NCBI GenBank assembly: GCA_019925105.1
Contig: JAHGAU010000002.1
Span: forward strand, 806,001 to 870,000
DNA from: Niebla homalea
Taxonomy: Eukaryota > Ascomycota > Lecanoromycetes > Lecanorales > Ramalinaceae
DNA length: 64,000 nt
Direction: 5' to 3'
Shown here in pieces: positions 57,862 to 64,000 of the stretch. Numbering within the stretch: the stretch's first letter is position 1; each line of letters starts with the position of its first letter. The translations under genes and the position numbers were made by a program. The notes beneath the pieces are model-generated. The model ran no database searches and was not told the origin of the DNA. It worked only from the letters and a program-made list of their open reading frames with translations.

Positions 57862-59364
57862 ATGGCTTCTACAATTGGATCTTTGATTAATTTCGAGCGT
57901 TCCCAACCTATCGCTGGGCCGCCTGCTGCTCTTCAGAAAGATTCGTTTGCTCTTCCCGATCTCCCAACTGCCTACGAGCTTGATGAGTCTAGTCGGAGCT
58001 CTCGTCCAGGGCCCTCGAATCCAATCCCGCCCTCAGGAGCTCACACTCCTCCAACACCCAATGAGCTGGAACAAAGCCGACCAGGTTCACCACACAGCCA
58101 TGAATGCACAGAAGCTCTGCAGAGAATCCATGACAAACCGATCAACAAATATCGTCTACTTGCGGCCTGCCTTATGAATTTCTGCGGTGGGCTGAGTGAT
58201 TCTGGTCCCGGGGCCTTGATCCCTTATCTTGAACAGGAATATCACATTGGCTACGCTATCGTCTCGCTCATCTTCGTAACCAATGCCATTGGCTTTCTGT
58301 CCGCCGTCTCCCTGACAAACGCACTTCAAGCGCGCCTGGGTCGAGCCAAAGCCTATGTCGTAGCAGAAGCTATGCTGACGATAGCATACACGATGCTGAG
58401 CTGCCGGCCCCCCTTTCCCGTCATTGTGGTGGCATTCTTCTTCATCGGATTGGGCTTCGCCTTCAACCTAGCGCTTAACAACGTCTTCTGCGCCAGCTTC
58501 GCCAACAGCACCACCACCCTCGGCTTCCTGCACGGCTCTTACGGGATCGGCGGGACCATCGGCCCCTTGATGGCCACCGCGTTGGTCACCCACGCTCGGC
58601 CCTGGTCATCCTTCTACTTCATCACCCTCTCGGTCACGCTCGTCAACCTCGGCCTGGCCTTCCTCACCTTCCGCACCTACGAGCTCGACACGCCGTCCTC
58701 GTCCGCCCCACCACTCCGCCCCACCACCAACAGCAACACCACCGGCACCGGCGGCGGCGCCGCACCTCCCCCGAACAAGAAGACCCAGCTGAAGAAGGCG
58801 CTGGCGAACAAACCCACCATCCTCGGGGCCCTCTTCATCTTCGCCTACCAGGGCGCCGAGGTCTCCATCTCCGGCTGGGTCATCTCCTTCCTGATCAACT
58901 ACCGGCACAGCAGCCCCGCGCGGGTCGGGTACGTGACCTCGGGCTTCTGGGCCGGCATCACGCTCGGCCGCTTCGCCCTCTCCCACCCGGCCGACCGGTT
59001 CGGCAAGAAGCGGGCCACCGTCGTCCTCACGGTGGGCGCCCTGCTGTTCCAGCTGCTGGTCTGGTGGGTCCCCAACGTGGTCGGGGAGGCCGTGGCGGTG
59101 AGCCTGGTGGGCTTGCTGCTGGGGCCCGTGTACCCGTTGGCGATGGCGGTGGTCAGTCAGTTGATGCCGGGGGAGTTGCAGCTTAGTAGCTTGTCGGCGG
59201 TGAGTGCGCTGGGGAGCTCGGGAGGAGCGGTGGCGCCGTTCTTCACCGGCTTGCTGGCGCAGCAGGTGGGGACGTGGGTGTTGCATCCGATTTGCGTGGC
59301 GCTGTTTGTGGGGATGGTGGGGTGTTGGGCATGTTTACCAAGATTGAACAAGAGGAGGGAATGA
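57862..59364 (+). CDS. Major facilitator superfamily transporter (fucose-permease/Bsc6-like)
   Basis: Single exon, 500 aa, from the ATG at 57862 (an upstream in-frame TTG is not a start). Residues 1-95 are a cytosolic Ser/Pro-rich tail. Twelve membrane segments follow, beginning KYRLLAACLMNFCGGLSDSG, GPGALIPYLEQEYHIGYAIV, with FLHGSYGIGGTIGPLMATAL, a cytosolic loop rich in Pro/Gly/Thr (about 280-310), then FAYQGAEVSISGWVISFLIN, GITLGRFALSHPADRFGKKR and an end in PRLNKRRE. The motif GRFALSHPADRFGKKR is an MFS loop signature. It resembles the 'bypass of stop codon 6' group of fungal MFS proteins; substrate unknown. The second half is far richer in G and C than the first. The convergent neighbour is 132 bp away. 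Confidence 0.9.
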   Translation: MASTIGSLINFERSQPIAGPPAALQKDSFALPDLPTAYELDESSRSSRPGPSNPIPPSGAHTPPTPNELEQSRPGSPHSHECTEALQRIHDKPINKYRLLAACLMNFCGGLSDSGPGALIPYLEQEYHIGYAIVSLIFVTNAIGFLSAVSLTNALQARLGRAKAYVVAEAMLTIAYTMLSCRPPFPVIVVAFFFIGLGFAFNLALNNVFCASFANSTTTLGFLHGSYGIGGTIGPLMATALVTHARPWSSFYFITLSVTLVNLGLAFLTFRTYELDTPSSSAPPLRPTTNSNTTGTGGGAAPPPNKKTQLKKALANKPTILGALFIFAYQGAEVSISGWVISFLINYRHSSPARVGYVTSGFWAGITLGRFALSHPADRFGKKRATVVLTVGALLFQLLVWWVPNVVGEAVAVSLVGLLLGPVYPLAMAVVSQLMPGELQLSSLSAVSALGSSGGAVAPFFTGLLAQQVGTWVLHPICVALFVGMVGCWACLPRLNKRRE

Positions 59365-59496
59365 CAGGAATCAGGCCTCTCTTGGGAGCAATACCGGTAG
59401 AAAAGGGGGGATGGTGTTAACTTTGCACACGAATGAACATGATGTAGCATGCAAGCAACGTCTGCACATAATGACAACGATACCTTCTCTGCTACT

Positions 59497-60719
59497 CTAT
59501 TTGATAGCGTAAGGGTTCGACCTCGTTGTCCCCAGATGCTGGGGTGCCGGAATTGGCTTACTGCCCTCTACGTAATCATGATGGCCACTAGGAGCCATCA
59601 TCCAGACGTCGTTAGGTTTCCCTGTCCCTCCCAAGAAATTGATGGGGAAGCCAACATCGAACGGATTAGCAGATTCAATAGTCTCCATATCCTCGCCCGA
59701 CAGCTGCAAGCTGAGCGCCTCGATGTTCCCCTTCAAATGATCGATCTTCCGTCCGCCGACGATCGGGTATACGTTTGGTGCCTTGTGCATCACATACGCC
59801 AGCGCGACACTCGTCACGGCAGTACCGTGGGCCTTCCCGACCTTCTCCAACGCATCCGTCACGGCCGCATAATGCGGCGGCGGCGGCATCTGCCTCCCCT
59901 CCCCTTTCAACTTCTCCCGCTGCTCCGCGGTCTTGAAATTGCCACTGCCCAAGGCCCCCCAGGGGGCCATCCCCATCCCCTCCGACGCGCACATGTGGAT
60001 GATGTCGCGCTCGAAGTCGCGGTCGCCGGCCGACCACCTGCCCTGGTAGACGACGAACTGTCGCAGTCCGTGATCGCGGGCGTACTGATTGGCCTTGCTC
60101 ACCACCCAGGCGGGCGTGTCCGAGATGCCGAGATAGAGCACTTTGCCCTGGCGGACGACATCGTTGAGGCTCTGCATGAGTTCGGGGATGCTGACGGTGA
60201 AGTCCCACCAATGGACATAGAGGATGTCGATGTAGTCAGTCTGCAGCTTCTTCAAGCTGTCACGGAGGGAGATGTGCAGGGATTTGGAGCCATTGCCGGC
60301 GAAGTTGCTCTGGATGATGTTGTCGTAGCCCTTGTAGTTGGTGTAGCAGGTGGTGAATTTGGTGCAGACGACCATCTGGTCGCGCAGGCCGCGGGATGCC
60401 ATCCACTCGCCAATCCACATCTCGGACAGCTCGGATTGGTAGTTGTTGGCGGTGTCGATGAAGTTGCCGCCTTGCTGGTGGAAGTAGTCGAGTAGTCCGA
60501 AGGTCTCGTCTTTGCTGACTAGGCCCAAGAATGGCCTTGATGGCGTGAGATTTTGGAGATAATTGACCCATTGGCCATTAGACGCTCAGATGGAAGGGCT
60601 TACAATGCGTCACCAAAATTCATGCCACCGATGCATAGTGGACTGACTTTCACAGATGCACTGGGCGAAAGCAGGCGATATCTACCAAGTATAGACTTTG
60701 GTGGAGGTGCTGGATCCAT
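59497..60719 (-). CDS. Aldo-keto reductase (aryl-alcohol dehydrogenase / norsolorinic acid reductase type)
   Basis: Two exons, 60719-60604 and 60535-59497, 384 aa. NADPH-dependent reduction of aldehydes or ketones; cytosolic. Splicing restores the true start [20 protein letters not shown] and [20 protein letters not shown]. The catalytic tetrad of AKRs is present: Asp66 and Tyr71 (FIDTANNYQ), Lys98 (VVCTKFTT), His147 (LYVHWWDF). NADP-contact regions are [20 protein letters not shown]. The 68-nt intron is GTAAGC...CATCAAG. Proteins of this group include norsolorinic acid reductase of the aflatoxin pathway and yeast Aad enzymes, but no other pathway gene is nearby, so the substrate is open. Minus-strand sequences at 60790-60802 (ATATATAATAA) could be its TATA region. 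Confidence 0.93.
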
Positions 60720-61688
60720 TTCTCGTGGTGCTCACTGTCTATACACTTCTGCTAGAAAGGCAGGTCTGCGATTTCAAATCGAGGATACGGATTATTATAT
60801 ATGGGCCGGCCAGACGATGGGTTTATAAATATCCAACCAAGGGAGGAGCACGGCTTTCCCAAGGCTCAGGACCAGGGAAACCGTTGGGAAATACGCATGC
60901 GTCATTTGGGGTGGTTCGCTGGGAGGCTGCATCTGATCCTGACGTAAAGGATGTACCTACTCTTGACAATTGCTTGACATCAAGCCTGCCGGCGCTCCTT
61001 AGGACATACCGAATAATTATCCGCTCCTCCTCAACTGGACAGACCCTGACTGACTCCCCGCATAATCTCGTCAGGAACCCGTGCGATCCGTTCCTTTGCC
61101 ATGAAGATTGAATTTCAGAAAATGAGGGATCAATCATCAATCAGCCGTGGCTTTTCATCGACCGTGGCTTTTCATCGACCGTGGCTTTTCATCGACCGTG
61201 GCTTTTCATCGACCGTGGCTTTTCATCGACCGTGGCTTTTCATCGACCGTGGCTTTTCATTGACCGTGGCTGTGGCTTCTCATCGACCGTGATGATATCG
61301 TAGTGACATATTGCGACATACTGCTGTCGTAATTTTCTACAATCTCGACACAATCTTATCAAGGATCCGCTATGCTTATCAACTTTGACTGTTTGTAATT
61401 GTAGCCAGCCACTCGACTAGCCACCTCGTTTAATATGTACAATTGAGGCCGTATATAGCCAAAAAGCAATGTTGATTAATCGACCTGCCCGCTGTCATAC
61501 ATCATGGGGTATCTGTATGCGATTGCAAAATTATGTTATGCTGTTTATTGACTGACGAGGTTGCACATGTCGCATGCCTCCATGGGAAAATTCCTGAGAC
61601 AAAGCGTCGTCGGAGGGAGAGCCGAAGACACCGTAGATCGTGACAGGCGCCGTCGCCGTCGCCATTTCAGCACCGTCGTGAAGGATCA
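60720..61688. other. Intergenic region with minisatellite (969 bp)
   Basis: Upstream of the aldo-keto reductase and downstream of the SH3 gene. Holds the 17-bp tandem repeat described below; otherwise no gene or motif recognised. Confidence 0.4.
61146..61287. repeat. 17-bp minisatellite, seven units plus a longer variant
   Basis: Unit CGTGGCTTTTCATCGAC repeated head to tail at 61146, 61163, 61180, 61197, 61214, 61231 and 61248 (the seventh has one change, ATTGAC), then a 23-bp variant with an extra GTGGCT at 61265-61287. The first six units are identical, pointing to recent expansion. Its length is not a multiple of three per unit, so the open frames across it are by-products. Confidence 0.97.
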
Positions 61689-63577
61689 TCAAGTCGATCC
61701 TTGAGGCGGACTGTGGCCTTCGCTGTCCGATCCACGCTCGTCTTGGATCGTCTGTTTCCAGTATTCCGGTAAACACACGCAGACAAGAGGGAAGGCCTTG
61801 AGCTCTCCACTCGGCGATGTGTCCATGCGATTCGACGTATTGGACACGCCGCTGTCACGGTGCACCTTGCGCTTGGCGTCGTAATCCTCCGCCCTCTCAT
61901 TGATCCGCACTCCTGTAGCCCATCCATCATCCCATATCCCGACCACTTTGAGCATGTCACCTCGGTCCAATTGGAACTCATCGCCTGCTCTGGGTTGATA
62001 AGCCCAGAGAACGGAGACCTTATCATTCGGATGGATCTCGTCCTGGGAGTAATAATCTTTGAAGAATGGCAATTGCTCGGATTGTCCACTGGGAACTCCA
62101 TCAGGAGAGGAGACCTGACCTTCCGTATTTGGCGAGCTGTAGTCATCCAGCGCACCGAGAGCCGACTGGCTCGAAAGGGACCCTCCTCTCTTGCCGGCTG
62201 CTGGAGCGGCGCCACCACCCCGGGATTCCGGTGTATCGTTGAAGGCATCTGAATCAGATGTGTCCCCATACTTCCTATGGCTCCCAGCAGCACCAGCAAT
62301 CGCCACTGTGTTGCCATAAGAGGGCGAGTCGCTCGAATTTCCTTCAAGAGCAGACATCCTGGCTACTCTTCCACCAGGCTGTGGCCCATAGTCAGGTGGT
62401 AATGTTTGACTTCCAGAAGGGGGTGCGTAAGCCATGCTGGGCCCACCTTGTCGTTGAGGAGTTGGCTGGTTGAGACTTGCTTGACTACCCCTTCTTCTTC
62501 TTCGTAGGCAAACACAACATAAGAGCAGAAGCCCGAGAAGGAGGGCGGCACCAACCACGGTTCCGACGACTATGCCCGCTATCTGACCACCAGAGAGGCC
62601 GTTATGATGCCCCATTGCAGGGCTAGCTGAGCTTGTGGCGGAGGGACTGGCCATTGATGTGGATGATGATGGAAACAGGGGAGGCATCGAGGTGGTTGAT
62701 GGCAGGGTGACTCCTGGACACCGGCTAGTGACATTCGATGTTTCGCAGCATGAGTCTGTCGCATTAGGAGAGCTTGTCGCGCAGAAGCCGCAAAGACCCT
62801 GCAGATTGGTCGAAAAGCCACAATTATCCGACTCATTTACCTCTCCGGTCAAGCAGCCCGTACTGAGAGAATTGGCAGGTAGCGCACAATTGGTGAAGTC
62901 AGCTCGAACTTGATCCATGTAACCCTGCCTCGGACTGCTACAGAGCTGTGAATCCATAGCAATACCTTCTTCGCTCGTGGCTTGCTGAGCCTGCACTTTG
63001 TCAGTCGGTACTTCGAATCCGGTTTGCAGCTTCTTACGCATGCTTCTGCACACAGCGGTCGTGAGGCGGCACCTGACAGGGAACAAGGACCAATAGAATT
63101 TTGTACAATAGCATTACAAATTACACTTGTGGTATACCGTGCGTAATAGGAAGTTGTGTTTCGAAGGTTGATATTACTGCAGCCGAGCAATTGCTGATAG
63201 CTGCTCACGGTCAGTGTCTGGTCAGGACGATCAGACTGACGAGACTTACCGCGTCTGGACGTAGCTTCCTTTGACGTAGTCGTTTAGACCTGAGTCGAAT
63301 TGCTCCACCGAAGAGACAAATGCGAGGAAAGGGCTAGGTTGTGTTATCCACGGTCCACACACAAGTAGATATAGGTCGCTACACACTATATCGAAGAAAC
63401 GGCTGAGCCGGTAGAGATAGAGGACTGATTGAATGCTGGGCATTGCGAAGAACCCTTCAGTGAAACGCAGCTTTGCGCCATAGTCGATGGAAGGGTGATA
63501 GCGAGGAGGGTGGTAATGATTGCTAAGGTCCTCGCAGATGCTCTTCTCAGCGTAGCTTGAGACTTCCAAGCAAGCAT
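61689..63577 (-). CDS. Single-pass membrane protein with C-terminal SH3 domain
   Basis: Four exons: 63577-63387, 63333-63250, 63200-63038, 62990-61689; 579 aa. A signal peptide (ARTLAIITTLLAITLPSTMA) precedes a Cys-rich extracellular part with CVSLKGSSQCPAFNQSS, GCSNINLRNTTSYYARYTTS, CNAIVQNSIGPCSLSG and GCLTGEVNESDNCGFS, then a Ser/Pro stalk. The membrane segment is GGQIAGIVVGTVVGAALLLG with LLLLCCVCLRRRRRGS behind it. The cytosolic tail is low-complexity until the SH3 domain near the end: VSVLWAYQPRAGDEFQLDRG, DMLKVVGIWDDGWATGVRIN, then FPLVCVCLPEYW. The layout recalls yeast Fus1 and related wall or fusion sensors, but the function is inferred only. Introns are 53, 49 and 47 nt. Confidence 0.88.
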
Positions 63578-64000
63578 GTCAAAGTCGTGATAGACGATCC
63601 ATCTCGAACGAGGCTCTTGCTCTGCTCTCACCGCCTATGTACAGTAGCAATCGGCGGTCCGTGTGGAGGCGAACTCGTGATGTACCACGTTGGGCGCCCC
63701 TGCAGTCCAGCCAATGATCCTTTATTATGCTTCTCGAGGTGTCTCTTGCTTCTACCTCCTCTTCCGTTGTCTCAATTAATTAGCAGCAAGTAAAAACTGT
63801 ACGGAACTAACGCGTGAAAGAATCGAAGATGGTGATCAGGGAGAGAAAGGTAATGAGCGACAGGAGGAACCAGAAGAGGAGTAAGGATTAAGGAAAGAGA
63901 TGCTCAAGTTTCGAGGAAGGAGCGGGCTTTTTGGTTGGACAACAGGAGACGAATTCACCAAAACGTTTAGCGTAGTGGGAGATTAAAGATTCAGCCTCAA
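63578..64000. promoter_or_regulatory. Upstream region of the SH3 gene
   Basis: 423 bp to the window end, rich in purines on the plus strand (pyrimidine-rich in the direction of the gene), as common in fungal promoters and leaders. No gene seen. Confidence 0.35.

Noticed and set aside
58606..59286. 226-codon minus-strand frame opposite the MFS gene
   Set aside because: Open only because of the high GC3 of the sense gene; composition is Arg/Gly/His-rich nonsense.
59449..60495. Long plus-strand frame (348 codons) opposite the aldo-keto reductase gene
   Set aside because: It is a GC-rich antisense shadow of a well-supported gene and has no domain.
57862..60719. MFS transporter plus norsolorinic acid reductase-type enzyme as a biosynthetic cluster
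   Set aside because: No polyketide synthase, peptide synthetase, P450 or pathway regulator nearby; both neighbours are housekeeping genes.
22000..64000. tRNA or rRNA genes in the gene-rich part
   Set aside because: No stretch with convincing B-box (GGTTCGAANCC) plus matching acceptor stem was found by eye; a tRNAscan run would settle it.

Overview
The window is nuclear DNA of a filamentous ascomycete (Pezizomycotina). The signs are short 48-80 nt spliceosomal introns, gene families such as Vps15, Pat1, a GT15 mannosyltransferase and a GH35 beta-galactosidase, and a 22 kb block of extremely AT-rich DNA with the signature of repeat-induced point mutation (RIP): CpA/TpG almost gone, TpA in excess. 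The species cannot be read from the sequence.

Left part (1 to about 21970): a RIP-destroyed transposon graveyard with no intact gene. By eye I could resolve (i) a complete 6.9 kb LTR retrotransposon (E1, 545-7458, 146-bp LTRs, target duplication CTTTA) inserted into an older copy of the same family (E0, 1-544 plus 7459-9683); (ii) a third, inverted and truncated copy (E2, 11762-17314); (iii) a compact 2040-bp LTR element of another family (E4, 18411-20450, 162-bp LTRs, target duplication TTAAG) that carries only a degenerate Gag-like reading frame; and (iv) two inverted copies of a ~330-bp GC-ended MITE-like repeat. The switch to normal, gene-dense DNA at about 21.97 kb is abrupt.

Right part (22434-64000): 20 tightly packed protein genes, most rebuilt here exon by exon with GT-AG (one GC-AG) introns and frame-checked lengths. 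In order: Dpb3-type histone-fold protein (+), Rieske protein RIP1 (-), conserved low-complexity protein (-), F-box protein (-), Golgi-type apyrase (+), conserved 124-aa protein (+), VPS15 (+), RNase III-fold protein lacking key acidic residues (-), U2 snRNP A' (+), PAT1 (-), GT15 mannosyltransferase (+), NECAP-like (-), eIF2B alpha/GCN3 (+), small mitochondrial protein (+), Syn8-type Qc-SNARE (-), GH35 beta-galactosidase (-), ALG3 (+), EIF1AD-like protein (-), MFS transporter (+), aldo-keto reductase (-), SH3-domain membrane protein (-; 21 with the latter).

The gene part is mostly housekeeping: secretory and glycosylation functions (apyrase, GT15, ALG3), membrane traffic (VPS15, NECAP, SNARE), RNA metabolism (U2A', PAT1, eIF2B alpha, EIF1AD) and respiration (RIP1). 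It is not a co-regulated cluster; genes alternate in divergent and convergent pairs. I found no tRNA, rRNA, CRISPR array or biosynthetic cluster. The most notable structure is the nested, RIP-decayed retroelement block with its gag-only element and the consistent sparing of element edges from mutation.
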